A DNA stretch of 58,214 bases from Phenylobacterium conjunctum (GCF_042679085.1 NZ_JBHTLQ010000025.1:1-58214), one strand, 5' to 3'; shown: positions 25,518-33,481, numbered from the stretch's first letter. A program made the numbers and translations. The notes: a model not told the origin generated them from the letters alone.

Positions 25518-25760
25518 GATACTTGCTCGTCAAAAGGCGCAATGCGCCCGAAGAGGCGCGCGCCTGGGTCTAAACGCTAAGGGCGGGACAACAGGTCTCG
25601 CCGGAATGGTCTTTTGGGACCCGGCCGCAGCAGCGCCTAGCGCGCGGTCTCGGGGAAGAGGCGGGGCGTGCGCCGCAAAGGAGGCGAAGCACGTAGGATC
25701 AGCGGAACCACGTTTGGGGGTGGGTGGTCAAGGCATAGTCCACGACCCCCACCACCCGAC

Positions 25761-25873
25761 GTCATCCTCCGGGACCCGCGCCAGCGGGGATCCGGGGGAC
25801 CCAAGCGGCCTCATTCCAGCTTGAACATCAGCTTGGGCCCCCCGGATCGCCCTTCGGGCGACCGGAGGATAAC
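25761..25873. repeat. Imperfect palindromic repeat in the rho-hemJ gap
   Basis: The 382 bases between the rho start and the hemJ stop have no ORF I support. GTCATCCTCCGG (25761-25772) pairs with CCGGAGGATAAC (25862-25873), and inner arms GGATCCGGGGGACCCAAG and CTTGGGCCCCCCGGATC also pair. A short GTCGCCC/GGGCGA hairpin sits near the hemJ side. The element may end hemJ transcription. The rho-proximal part (25518-25760) must hold the rho promoter and leader, but I cannot fix boxes. Confidence 0.6.
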
Positions 25874-25899
25874 GCGCTAGTTCAAGCGTAGCGGTTGAG

Positions 25900-26358
25900 T
25901 CACCCCAGGAACTCCGTCGTCACGGCGATCACCATGATCACCGCGGCGATGAAGGGCAGTTCGTTGGTGGCGCGCCAGAACTTGCCCGTCTTGGGACGTT
26001 CGCCGCGGGCCAGCTTCTTGCGGGCGCCGGCCAGGAAGCCGTGCCAGGCCGACAGGAAGATGATCCCGGCGATCTTGGTCAGCATCCAGGGCTTCAAGAG
26101 GAAGTCCCAGCCGCCGCGGATCTGGGTCGCGTCGATATAGATCAGGATCAGGCCGAAGATGAAGGTCAGGATCATCGACGGATTGATGATGATCCGCAGC
26201 AGCTTGGCTTCCCAGACCTGGAAGTGAGCGTCGAACTCGGTCCCAGGAGGCGCGGTCTCGGTGTGGTAGGCGTAGAGCCGGGGCAGGTACATCATGCCGG
26301 ACATCCAGGCGATGACCGCGATGATGTGCAGGCCGCGGACCAGGTCGTACCAGTTCAT
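25900..26358 (-). CDS. hemJ: Protoporphyrinogen oxidase HemJ
   Basis: Membrane enzyme that oxidises protoporphyrinogen IX, the step before ferrochelatase. The 152-residue product has about four hydrophobic segments and the family start (MNWYDLVRGLHIIAVIAWMSGMMYLPRLYAYH) with conserved His and the YLPRLYAYH motif, followed by LKPWMLTKI. The start at 26358 overlaps the hemH stop by four bases (ATGA), so translation is coupled. The hemE-hemH-hemJ order gives three late haem steps in one unit; a longer frame to 26388 lies inside hemH and is rejected. Confidence 0.93.
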   Translation of the reverse strand: MNWYDLVRGLHIIAVIAWMSGMMYLPRLYAYHTETAPPGTEFDAHFQVWEAKLLRIIINPSMILTFIFGLILIYIDATQIRGGWDFLLKPWMLTKIAGIIFLSAWHGFLAGARKKLARGERPKTGKFWRATNELPFIAAVIMVIAVTTEFLG

Positions 26359-27392
26359 GCCGCTGTTCCTTCCAGACGCTTGGGGCATTTGCCGTGGCCG
26401 GCCGGGCAGAGCCAGGCGCCGTCGGGCGCGCAGCCGCCGGCGCGGGGCAGGGCGTGTTCCACAGCCTTGGCGAGGCCGGAGATGAAGTCGGCGTCCCCGC
26501 CAAGCGCCGGAGCGCGGAGATAGGGGGCGCAGCCGACCGTCTTGGCCAGCTCAGCATATTCGTGGTCGAGCTCGACCAGGGTCTCGATGTGTTCGGAGAC
26601 GAAGGCGATGGGGGTCAGGATCACGCCCTTGCCCTCGGCGCCGGCCCGGCGGATCTCCTCGTCGGTGGAGGGCCCCAGCCATTTCAGCGGCCCGACGCGG
26701 GACTGATAGCAGACCTTCCAGTCGGTGAGCCGGGGCAGATGGGCGGCGACCGCGGCGGCGGTGGCCTCGATCTGGGCCTGGTAGGGGTCACCCCCGTCCA
26801 CCACCTGCTGCGGAAGGCCGTGGGCCGAGAACAGCAGGCGGACATTGGAAGGCTCACCGGCCTTGGCCCAGGCCTGGGCGATCTTGCCGGCGTGGGCGGC
26901 GATCAGCCCCTCGGCGGTGGGATAGCAGCAGACCGTGCGGCTGCGGCCCGGGCCCTTATAGTTGGCCGCCCAGTCCTTCAGCGAGGAGCCCGTGGTTGTG
27001 GTCGAGTACTGCGGATAGAGCGGCAGGAGCACGATCTCGTCCGGCGCATAGGCGGCCACCTCTTTCGCCGTCTGGTCGGCGAAGGGCTTCCAATAGCGCA
27101 TGGCGATGAAGACCCGGGCTTCGTGACCGCGGGCCTTAAGCTCAGCCTCGAGGGCGCGGCCCTGTGCTTCGGTTTCCGGCAGCAGGGGCGAGGCGCCGCC
27201 CATGATGGCGTAGTTGGCCTGGGCCGACTTCTCCCGCCGCGACGACACGAGGGCCGCCAGCGGATAGCGGATCAGGGCCGGGACCTGGAAGATCGCCGGG
27301 TCCTTGAACAGGTTGAACAGGAAGGGCCGGACGGCCTGCAGGCTGTCGGGTCCGCCCAGGTTGAAGAGGACGACGGCGATCTTCTTGCTCAT
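26355..27392 (-). CDS. hemH: Ferrochelatase, probable [2Fe-2S] type
   Basis: Inserts Fe(II) into protoporphyrin IX; 345 residues. The start KIAVVLFNLGGPDSLQAV is typical. The metal His is in LLFSAHGLPQQVVDGGDPY, the catalytic Glu in FVSEHIETLVELDHEY, and CYQSRVGPLKWLGPST precedes it. The C-terminus has clustered cysteines (GGCAPDGAWLC, GHGKC) plus a Cys in KTVGCAPYLRAP, matching bacterial ferrochelatases with a [2Fe-2S] cluster as described for C. crescentus. ATGA overlaps on both sides couple it to hemE and hemJ. Confidence 0.96.
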   Translation of the reverse strand: MSKKIAVVLFNLGGPDSLQAVRPFLFNLFKDPAIFQVPALIRYPLAALVSSRREKSAQANYAIMGGASPLLPETEAQGRALEAELKARGHEARVFIAMRYWKPFADQTAKEVAAYAPDEIVLLPLYPQYSTTTTGSSLKDWAANYKGPGRSRTVCCYPTAEGLIAAHAGKIAQAWAKAGEPSNVRLLFSAHGLPQQVVDGGDPYQAQIEATAAAVAAHLPRLTDWKVCYQSRVGPLKWLGPSTDEEIRRAGAEGKGVILTPIAFVSEHIETLVELDHEYAELAKTVGCAPYLRAPALGGDADFISGLAKAVEHALPRAGGCAPDGAWLCPAGHGKCPKRLEGTAA

Positions 27393-28420
27393 TTGCCCGT
27401 CACCCGGCGGATGGCGCGTTCGAGGTGTTCGACTGGCGTGCTCGGCATCACCCCGTGGCCGAGGTTGAAGATGTAGGGGCCCTGGTTCCAGGCCTCGATC
27501 AGGGCGTCGATCCGGGCTTCCAGCGCCGGTGTGCCGGCCAGCAGCAACAGGTTATCGAGCGCGCCCTGGATCGCCTTGCCGCCAGCCTGGATCTCCTGGC
27601 CGAGCTTGAAGGTCGCCTGGGTGTCGAGCCCCACGGCCTGGACCGGAACCCGGGCGGCGTAGTTGGAAACTTGCGCGCCCGCGCCGCGGGGCAGGCCGAT
27701 GAAGGGGACATCCACACCAGCGGCCCGGACCTTCTCAATGATCCGGGTGTGCGGGCCGATGACGATGCGTTCGAAGACATCCTCGGCCAGGCTCTCCGAC
27801 CAGCTTTCGAACAGCTTCAGCACCTGGGCGCCCGACTTGGCCTGCATGACCAGGTAGCGGGCGGTGGACTCGACCAGCACGTCCAGCAGGGCGTCGAGCT
27901 GGTCCGGATGCTTGTAGGCCCACAGCCGGGCCTCCTCGCGCTTATTGCCCCGGCCCTCGATCATGTAGGTGGCAACGGTCCAGGGCGCGCCGGCGAATCC
28001 GATCAGGGCGCGTTCGGGCTCCAGCTCGGCCCGGACCCGCTGCAAGGTCTCACCGATGCTGGCGAGGCGGCCGGTGGAAGCCTCCACCTGGTCAGCCAGG
28101 GCTTCAATGGAGGGCAGGGCGCCTAGACGCGGACCCTCTCCCGCCTCGAACCAGACCTCCTGGCCCAGCGCCTGGGGGATCAAGAGGATGTCGGCGAAGA
28201 CAATGGCCGCATCCAGCGGGAAGCGGCGCATGGGCTGAAGCGTCGCCTCAGCCGCCATCTCCGGATTGTAGCAGAAGGACAGGAAGTCCCCGGCCTTCTC
28301 CCGCAGAGCCCGGTACTCGGGAAGCGAACGGCCGGCCTGGCGCATGAACCAGACGGGAGGGCGTTCCAGGGTCTCGCCAGCGAGGGCGCGAAGCAGGCGG
28401 GGTTTCACTTGGTCCGACAT
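27389..28420 (-). CDS. hemE: Uroporphyrinogen decarboxylase
   Basis: Converts uroporphyrinogen III to coproporphyrinogen III. The diagnostic N-terminal PPVWFMRQAGRSLPEYR (active-site Arg) and the FSDILLIP-like FADILLIPQALG are present; GFAGAPWTVATYMIEG matches the family. The ATG at 28420 (MSDQVKPRLLRAL) gives 343 residues; a frame from 28456 would add a stretch not seen in the family. It heads the coupled hemE-hemH-hemJ unit and flanks the presumed origin, as in C. crescentus. Confidence 0.97.
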   Translation of the reverse strand: MSDQVKPRLLRALAGETLERPPVWFMRQAGRSLPEYRALREKAGDFLSFCYNPEMAAEATLQPMRRFPLDAAIVFADILLIPQALGQEVWFEAGEGPRLGALPSIEALADQVEASTGRLASIGETLQRVRAELEPERALIGFAGAPWTVATYMIEGRGNKREEARLWAYKHPDQLDALLDVLVESTARYLVMQAKSGAQVLKLFESWSESLAEDVFERIVIGPHTRIIEKVRAAGVDVPFIGLPRGAGAQVSNYAARVPVQAVGLDTQATFKLGQEIQAGGKAIQGALDNLLLLAGTPALEARIDALIEAWNQGPYIFNLGHGVMPSTPVEHLERAIRRVTGK

Positions 28421-28634
28421 GAGAGCCCTTAAACCGCCTTCGCTTGCAAGGCTCAAGCCCGCGTCCTGTCCGGTTCGTCCCCGCCCAGCCTTCTTCCTTT
28501 CAAGAAAGAAGGATTTTTTAGAGGGGGTAGGGGTTGGCCCTGGGGATCATGGTGAAAAACGGGATCATTTCCGGCGCGGCGCCGGGCTCTTCCCCAGGCT
28601 TTCGACTCTCCGCCCCCAGGCCCTATGCACAGGC

Positions 28635-28643
28635 CGTGGATAA
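28635..28643 (-). promoter_or_regulatory. Near-consensus DnaA box in oriC
   Basis: CGTGGATAA on the plus strand reads TTATCCACG on the minus strand, one change from the consensus TTATCCACA. It lies 31 bases from the first CtrA-type box. Confidence 0.6.
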
Positions 28644-28673
28644 CGGGGACAGGTTGCAACCCGTCTGAACCGC

Positions 28674-28688
28674 TTAATCTTTCATTAA
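28674..28688 (+). promoter_or_regulatory. CtrA-type box 1 in oriC
   Basis: TTAATCTTTCATTAA is an exact TTAA-N7-TTAA match, continued by CC as in the classic TTAACC half. CtrA binding here would block initiation in swarmer cells, as established at the C. crescentus origin. Confidence 0.75.
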
Positions 28689-28729
28689 CCCTTCGGGGGA
28701 TGGGTCGGCGCGGCTCGGGCCGCCCCGCG

Positions 28730-28744
28730 TTCACCCTTTCTTAA
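28730..28744 (+). promoter_or_regulatory. CtrA-type box 2 in oriC
   Basis: TTCACCCTTTCTTAA has one mismatch to TTAA-N7-TTAA and also ends TTAACC. Its spacer (CCCTTTC) resembles that of box 1 (TCTTTCA). The two boxes start 56 bases apart. Confidence 0.6.
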
Positions 28745-28924
28745 CCTTCTCACAGCCCCGGTCCCCCGGCCCGATCGTCTGGATACGGACAGGGTCATCC
28801 GGGGCGTTCCTCCCCGTTGTTCCGCAGAGGCGCCGAAGGCCGCCGCCCTATCCCCAATCGCGTCCGGCTTCGCTAAGAAGATTTCGACTCATTCCTCCCC
28901 AGGAAAATTTCCGCGAGGCGCGCC

Positions 28925-29791
28925 ATTTCAGATCCCCCCCTGCACCCGCCGACGGGCCGCTTCGCCACCTACTTCCATGTGCACCTGGTCTCGGACTCCA
29001 CCGGCGAGACCCTGAACGCCATGGCGCGGGCGGTCTGCGCCCGGTTCGAGAACGTATTGCCGATCGAGCACATCTACGCCCTGGTGCGCTCGCCCCGTCA
29101 GCTGGAGCGGGCCCTGACCGACATCGAGGCGGCGCCCGGGGTGGTCATTCACACCATCGTCGATGACGGCCTGCGCGCGGCGCTGGAGGATGGCTGCCGC
29201 AAGCTGGACATGACCTGCATCGCGGCGCTCGACCCCTTGATCTCGTCCCTGTCGCGCTATCTGGGCGCGACCCTGACCCGGCGGGTCGGCGTGCAGCACG
29301 CCCTGGACAACGACTACTTCAACCGCATGGACGCCCTGAACTACGCCATCGGCCACGATGACGGCCAGGGCGGTCAGGATCTCGACCAGGCCGACGTGGT
29401 GCTGGTGGGGGTGTCGCGGACCTCGAAGACCCCGACCTGCATCTATCTGGCCCACCGGGGCATCCGCGCGGCCAATGTGCCCCTGGTGCCAGGCCGGCCG
29501 ATCCCGGAAAAACTCTTCGGCCTGCGCCACGCCTTGATCGTCGGCCTGTCGATCTCGCCGGACCGGCTGATCCAGATCCGCCGCAACCGGCTGCTGAGCC
29601 TGAAGGAGAACCGGGAGTCGACCTATATCGACCACGAGGCGGTGCGCGAGGAGATCGTCCAGGCGCGCCGGCTCTATGAACGCATGGGCTGGCCGGTGAT
29701 CGACGTAACCCGGCGCAGCGTGGAGGAAACCGCCGCGGCGGTGCTGAACCTGCTGCACGGCGGCGGGGCGACGGTGGAGGTGATCGGGTGA
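28925..29791 (+). CDS. ppsR: PEP synthase / pyruvate-phosphate dikinase regulatory protein (DUF299)
   Basis: Bifunctional ADP-dependent kinase and Pi-dependent pyrophosphorylase that switches PEP synthase or pyruvate phosphate dikinase off and on. Family motifs are HLVSDSTGETLNAMARAVCARFE, VIHTIVDDGLR, the P-loop-like VGVSRTSKTPTCIYLA, NVPLVPGRPIP and STYIDHEAVREEI. The start is unusual: in frame upstream of GTG 28979 there is no ATG/GTG/TTG before the stop at 28874, but family-like residues (DPPLHPPTGRFATYFHVH) are encoded and GAGG lies six bases before ATT at 28925. I place the start at that ATT (288 residues); GTG at 28979 (270 residues) is the conventional alternative. Confidence 0.85.
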   Translation: MSDPPLHPPTGRFATYFHVHLVSDSTGETLNAMARAVCARFENVLPIEHIYALVRSPRQLERALTDIEAAPGVVIHTIVDDGLRAALEDGCRKLDMTCIAALDPLISSLSRYLGATLTRRVGVQHALDNDYFNRMDALNYAIGHDDGQGGQDLDQADVVLVGVSRTSKTPTCIYLAHRGIRAANVPLVPGRPIPEKLFGLRHALIVGLSISPDRLIQIRRNRLLSLKENRESTYIDHEAVREEIVQARRLYERMGWPVIDVTRRSVEETAAAVLNLLHGGGATVEVIG

Positions 29792-30378
29792 GCGTGATCC
29801 TGGCTTCGAAAAGCGCGGCGCGGACCGCGGTGCTGAAGGGCGCGGGCGTGGCCTTCGAGACCGCCGTCTCCGGCGTCGACGAGGATGCGGTCAAGACGGC
29901 CCTTTTGGCGGAGGGCCAGGGGGCCAAGGCCATCGCCGAGGCCCTGGCCGAGCTGAAGGCCCAGAAGATCAGCCAGTCCCGCCCGGGCCTGGTGATCGGC
30001 GCCGACCAGACCCTGGAGTTTGACGGCCGGCTCTATGACAAGGCCGAGACCGTGGAGGAGGCCCGCGCCCGGCTGAAGCTGCTGCGCGGCCAGCCGCACC
30101 AGCTGCACTCGGCGGTGGTTGTGGCCAAGGACGGCGCGCCGATCTGGCGCGACATGGTGAGCTGCACCCTGACCATGCGCGACTTCTCCGACGACTTCCT
30201 TGAGGACTATCTGGTCCGCGAGGGCGAGGCGGCCCTGGGCTCGGTGGGCTGCTACCGGCTGGAAAGCCTGGGCGCTCAGCTGTTCTCGAAGATCGAGGGC
30301 GACTATTTCGCCATCCTCGGTCTGCCGCTGCTGGGCCTGCTGGACCTGCTGCGCAACCATGGCCTGGTGATCCGATGA
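29788..30378 (+). CDS. maf: Maf-family nucleoside triphosphate pyrophosphatase
   Basis: House-cleaning enzyme that hydrolyses non-canonical or modified NTPs to monophosphates; 196 residues. The N-terminal VILASKSAARTAVLKGAGV, the VIGADQTLEFDGRLYDKA catalytic region and the C-terminal IEGDYFAILGLPL are typical of Maf. The GTG start at 29788 overlaps the ppsR stop (GTGA), and its own stop overlaps aroE (ATGA). Which nucleotide it prefers cannot be read from the sequence. Confidence 0.92.
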   Translation: MSVILASKSAARTAVLKGAGVAFETAVSGVDEDAVKTALLAEGQGAKAIAEALAELKAQKISQSRPGLVIGADQTLEFDGRLYDKAETVEEARARLKLLRGQPHQLHSAVVVAKDGAPIWRDMVSCTLTMRDFSDDFLEDYLVREGEAALGSVGCYRLESLGAQLFSKIEGDYFAILGLPLLGLLDLLRNHGLVIR

Positions 30379-31223
30379 GCCTGTCGGGCAAGACCCGGGT
30401 GGCCGGCGTGGTCGGCCAGCCCATCGCGCATTCCATGAGCCCGGTGTTGCACAACGCCTGGATCGCCGCGGCCGGACTGGATGCGGTCTATGTCCCCTTT
30501 GGAATCGCCGAAGGCCGCTTCGCGGCCTTCGTGCAGGGACTGCGTGGCGGCAGCGTCGCGGGCCTTAACGTCACCCTGCCGTTCAAAGGCGAAGCCCTGG
30601 CCGCCGCGGACGAAGCGACCTCGCGGGCCGCGGGCGCGCGGGCGGCCAATGTCCTGGTGTTTCGCCCTGATGGTTCGATCCTGGCCGACAACACCGACGG
30701 CCTGGGCCTGCTGGCCGCTTTCGCCGAACAGGCGCCAGGCTTTGATCCCAAGACCGGACCGGTGGTGATCCTGGGCGCTGGCGGCGGGGCTCGCGGCGCC
30801 GCGGCGGCGTTTGTGGAGGCGGGTTGCCCTGAAGTGCGGATCGTCAACCGCACCCTGGCCAAGGCCGAAGAGATCGCCACCGCCCTGGGCGGGACGGTGC
30901 GGGCTTACGGCCTGGACCAGGCGGGGGCCGCCTTCGAGGGCGCCAATGGGCTGGTCAACGCCACCTCGGCGGGCCTGGCCAATGGCGGGGCGATCGACGT
31001 GCCCCTGGCGGCGACGCCGGAGGCCTGTGTGGTGATGGACATGGTCTATAAGCCCCTGACGACGCCGTTCCTGGCCGGGGCCCAAGGTCTTGGCCGGCGG
31101 ACCGTGGATGGCCTGGCCATGCTGATCGGCCAGGCGATCCCGTCCTTCGAAGCCTTCTACGGCCAGACGCCGCCAGCCTCGGTGGATGTCCGGACCCTGG
31201 CGATCCAGACCCTGGGCCTCTAA
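30375..31223 (+). CDS. aroE: Shikimate dehydrogenase (NADP+)
   Basis: Reduces 3-dehydroshikimate in aromatic amino-acid synthesis; 282 residues. The shikimate pocket has QPIAHSMSPVLHNAW, the catalytic Lys is in LNVTLPFKGEA and the catalytic Asp in LADNTDGLG. The NADP-binding motif is VVILGAGGGARGAAAAF, followed by a basic IVNRTLAKAEE, and the C-terminal DGLAMLIGQAIPSFEAFYG is typical. Four-base ATGA overlap with maf. The order ppsR-maf-aroE-coaE-dnaQ-secB is widely conserved next to the origin in Alphaproteobacteria. Confidence 0.96.
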   Translation: MSLSGKTRVAGVVGQPIAHSMSPVLHNAWIAAAGLDAVYVPFGIAEGRFAAFVQGLRGGSVAGLNVTLPFKGEALAAADEATSRAAGARAANVLVFRPDGSILADNTDGLGLLAAFAEQAPGFDPKTGPVVILGAGGGARGAAAAFVEAGCPEVRIVNRTLAKAEEIATALGGTVRAYGLDQAGAAFEGANGLVNATSAGLANGGAIDVPLAATPEACVVMDMVYKPLTTPFLAGAQGLGRRTVDGLAMLIGQAIPSFEAFYGQTPPASVDVRTLAIQTLGL

Positions 31224-31251
31224 GACAACCGCCAAAGGGAGAACGCCAAAG

Positions 31252-31878
31252 ATGTTGACCATCGGCCTGACCGGCTCCATCGGCATGGGCAAGTCCACTA
31301 CGGCGGCCATGTTCCGCGAGGCCGGGATCCCGGTCTATGACGCCGACGCCGCTGTCGCTGACCTCTATGTGAAGGGCGGGGCGGCGGTAGAGCCGCTGGA
31401 GGCCGCCTTTCCCGGTGTGACCAAGGACGGCGCCGTCGACCGCGAGGCCCTGCGCCAGCGGGTGCTCGGCAATGACGAGGCCATGGCCAAGCTGAACTCC
31501 ATCGTCCATCCCCTGGTGGGCATGAGCCGGATGGGTTTCTTCGCGGAGGCCCAGGCGGCCAAGGCCGACATGGTGATCCTCGATATCCCGCTGCTGTTCG
31601 AGACCGGCGGCAACGCCAATATGGACGCCGTGGTGGTCGCCTCGGCCCCGGCCGAGATGCAGCGTGAGCGGGTGCTGGCCCGCGAGGGGATGACCGACGC
31701 CCGGCTGGACGACATCCTCAAGCGCCAGACCCCGGACGCCGAGAAGCGCGCCCGCGCCGACTTCATCGTCGACACCGGCCAGGGGCTGGAGCATGCCCGC
31801 GCCCAGGTGCAGGAGATCATCGCTGCCCTGCGCGATCCCCTGCGGCGGCCGCAGAAGAAGACGGCTGCGCCGAAGTAA
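31252..31878 (+). CDS. coaE: Dephospho-CoA kinase
   Basis: Last step of coenzyme A synthesis; 208 residues. P-loop GLTGSIGMGKSTTAAMFREAG, then VYDADAAVADLY, VHPLVG and LDIPLLFETG are the family signatures. The ATG at 31252 is chosen over an upstream frame (31186) that lies inside aroE; GGGAGA lies about ten bases upstream. The C-terminal end (RRPQKKTAAPK) is basic and variable. A composite palindromic repeat follows. Confidence 0.96.
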   Translation: MLTIGLTGSIGMGKSTTAAMFREAGIPVYDADAAVADLYVKGGAAVEPLEAAFPGVTKDGAVDREALRQRVLGNDEAMAKLNSIVHPLVGMSRMGFFAEAQAAKADMVILDIPLLFETGGNANMDAVVVASAPAEMQRERVLAREGMTDARLDDILKRQTPDAEKRARADFIVDTGQGLEHARAQVQEIIAALRDPLRRPQKKTAAPK

Positions 31879-31894
31879 GGCCCAGCAAGCAATT

Positions 31895-32016
31895 GGTGTC
31901 ATCCCGGAAAGCCGCGCCAGCGGCTTGTCCGGGACCCATATGCGCGGGGGTTTGCAGGATGGATCGGTGTCTATGAGTCCCGGTCTTTCGCTGACGCGAA
32001 AACCGGGATGACACCC
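31895..32016. repeat. GGTGTCATCCCGG palindromic repeat between coaE and dnaQ
   Basis: GGTGTCATCCCGG (31895-31907) is repeated inverted as CCGGGATGACACC (32003-32015), framing inner short hairpins (AAGCCGCGCCAGCGGCTT). The same outer arms occur at 32801-32846. The repeat places extra in-frame codons ahead of dnaQ, which I treat as non-coding. Confidence 0.7.
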
Positions 32017-32088
32017 GTTTTTCCTGAAGGTGTGGACCCGTCGCCGCAGCGGCTTGAAGCGGCCGCCCAATCGCGCCAAGACAGAGCC

Positions 32089-32796
32089 ATGGCCCGCGAG
32101 ATCGTTCTGGACACCGAGACTACCGGCTTCGAGCCGCATCTCGGCCACCGGCTGGTCGAGCTTGCGGCGCTCGAGATCGAGGACTTCATCCCCACGGGGC
32201 GGAGCTTCCACGTCTATATCGACCCCGAACGCGACATGCCGCCGGACGCCGAGCGGGTGCACGGCCTGTCGGCCGCCTTCCTGAAGGGCAAGCCGAAGTT
32301 CGCCGACGCTGAGGTGAGCCACGCCTTCCTGGACTTCGTGGCCGACGCCCCGATCATCGCCCACAACGCCGACTTCGACCGCAGCTTCGTCAATTTCGAG
32401 CTGGAGAAGGTGGGCCTGTCGATCCTGCCGGAGACCCGCTGGATCGATACGCTGGCCATGGCCCGCAAGCGGTTTCCGGGGATGCACAACTCCCTGGACG
32501 CGCTCTGCAAACGCTTCAAGATCTCGCTTTCCGAGCGCGAGAAGCACGGGGCGCTGATCGACGCCCGCCTGCTGGCGGCGGTCTATCTGGAGCTGAAGGG
32601 GGGCCGCGAGCGCCGGCTCGAGCTGACCGCGGAGCGGACCTCGGTGGCGGTGAGCACCGTGCGCCGGATCGGCGACTATGGCGCGCGGCCGCGCCCGCTG
32701 GCGCCGCGCTCCACGCAAGAGGAACGCGCCCGCCATGCCGCCTTCGTCACCGGGGTGATGAAGAACGACGAGCTGTGGAAGAAGTTCGGGATCTGA
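32089..32796 (+). CDS. dnaQ: DNA polymerase III subunit epsilon (proofreading 3'-5' exonuclease)
   Basis: DEDDh exonuclease proofreading subunit of the replicase; 235 residues. ExoI motif REIVLDTETTGFEP (Asp, Glu), ExoII motif IIAHNADFDRSF and ExoIIIe motif HGALIDARLLAAVYLEL with the catalytic His and Asp are all present. A C-terminal tail with basic and Pro residues is the usual alpha-subunit tether. The ATG at 32089 is the first in frame after the repeat; upstream codons are rejected because they come from the palindromic element. Confidence 0.96.
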   Translation: MAREIVLDTETTGFEPHLGHRLVELAALEIEDFIPTGRSFHVYIDPERDMPPDAERVHGLSAAFLKGKPKFADAEVSHAFLDFVADAPIIAHNADFDRSFVNFELEKVGLSILPETRWIDTLAMARKRFPGMHNSLDALCKRFKISLSEREKHGALIDARLLAAVYLELKGGRERRLELTAERTSVAVSTVRRIGDYGARPRPLAPRSTQEERARHAAFVTGVMKNDELWKKFGI

Positions 32797-32800
32797 CCTT

Positions 32801-32846
32801 GGGTGTCATCCCGGATAAGCGCTGCGCGCTTTCCGGGATGACACCC
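32801..32846. repeat. Perfect GGGTGTCATCCCGG hairpin between dnaQ and secB
   Basis: GGGTGTCATCCCGG (32801-32814) and CCGGGATGACACCC (32833-32846) are a perfect 14-bp inverted repeat; the loop itself holds AAGCGC/GCGCTT. It lies between the convergent dnaQ and secB genes, so it can stop transcription from either side even without a T-run. Confidence 0.75.
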
Positions 32847-32868
32847 ATTGTCGCGCTGAGGGCCTCGA

Positions 32869-33357
32869 TCAGGCGTTGCCGATGACCACGCCCTGGCCTT
32901 CGCCCTGGGCCTTGCGCGCGGCGTAGACGCCGGCGAAGTCGATGGGGTCGAGCAGGAAGGGCGGGAAGCCGCCGTCCGAGGTGACGTCGGCGATCACCCG
33001 GCGGGCGAAGGGGAACAGGAAGCGCGGGCACTCGATGAGCAGCACCGGCTCGATGTCTTCCGCACCCACGCCTTCGATGGCGAACACGCCGCCGTAGAGC
33101 AGCTCGATGTGGAACACCGGGCCATCCTCGCGGGTCGCACGGGCCGAGAGCTTCAAGTCGACTTCAAAGAAGCCGTCGTCACGGCCGCGGGCGTTCATCT
33201 CGACGCCCATCTCGATCTGCGGCTGGGCGCCGCCGGCGCGCAGCACTTCCGTGGCGCGCGGGTTCTCGAAGGACAGGTCGCGAATGAACTGGGCCAGGAC
33301 GCGGACGCCGGGCTCGGCGCGGGCTTCGGTGGACGCCGCGGGATCGATATCGCTCAT
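32869..33357 (-). CDS. secB: Protein-export chaperone SecB
   Basis: Tetrameric cytosolic chaperone that keeps preproteins unfolded and hands them to SecA; 162 residues. Family regions include VLAQFIRDLSFENP, the SecA-contact strand DGFFEVDLKLSA, and LLYGGVFAIEGV with ECPRFLFPFARRVIADVTSDGGFPPFLLDPIDF, the most conserved SecB stretch. Length and start (ATG 33357) are typical. It is divergent from the Tim44-type gene, with the promoter region of both between them. Confidence 0.97.
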   Translation of the reverse strand: MSDIDPAASTEARAEPGVRVLAQFIRDLSFENPRATEVLRAGGAQPQIEMGVEMNARGRDDGFFEVDLKLSARATREDGPVFHIELLYGGVFAIEGVGAEDIEPVLLIECPRFLFPFARRVIADVTSDGGFPPFLLDPIDFAGVYAARKAQGEGQGVVIGNA

Positions 33358-33481
33358 CTTGCAGGAAATTCCGTATGCCGGCGCAGGCCGCCTGTTATCG
33401 CCGGGCTGCTAACATGGCCCCCAGGCGGATGCAATCTCGCCCCAAACCTACGGTCTCTTTCGGGAAAGGTGTTCCGCTCTA

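Larger units (their letters stand above)
28421..28924. other. oriC: Presumed chromosomal replication origin (oriC)
   Basis: A non-coding gap between hemE and the ppsR-like gene, where the C. crescentus origin lies. It contains a full CtrA-type box (28674-28688), a second near-consensus one (28730-28744), a near-consensus DnaA box (28635-28643), a weaker one around 28848-28856 (CTATCCCCA), GACTC sites at 28604-28608 and 28886-28890, and A/T-rich patches at about 28491-28520 and 28871-28910. This fits an origin repressed by CtrA and fired by DnaA. Position and motifs agree, but unwinding has not been shown. Confidence 0.88.

Noticed and set aside
28421..28456. Longer hemE start at 28456 (12 extra residues)
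   Set aside because: Family members begin near MSDQVKPRLL, and the extra codons would run into the origin's non-coding sequence.
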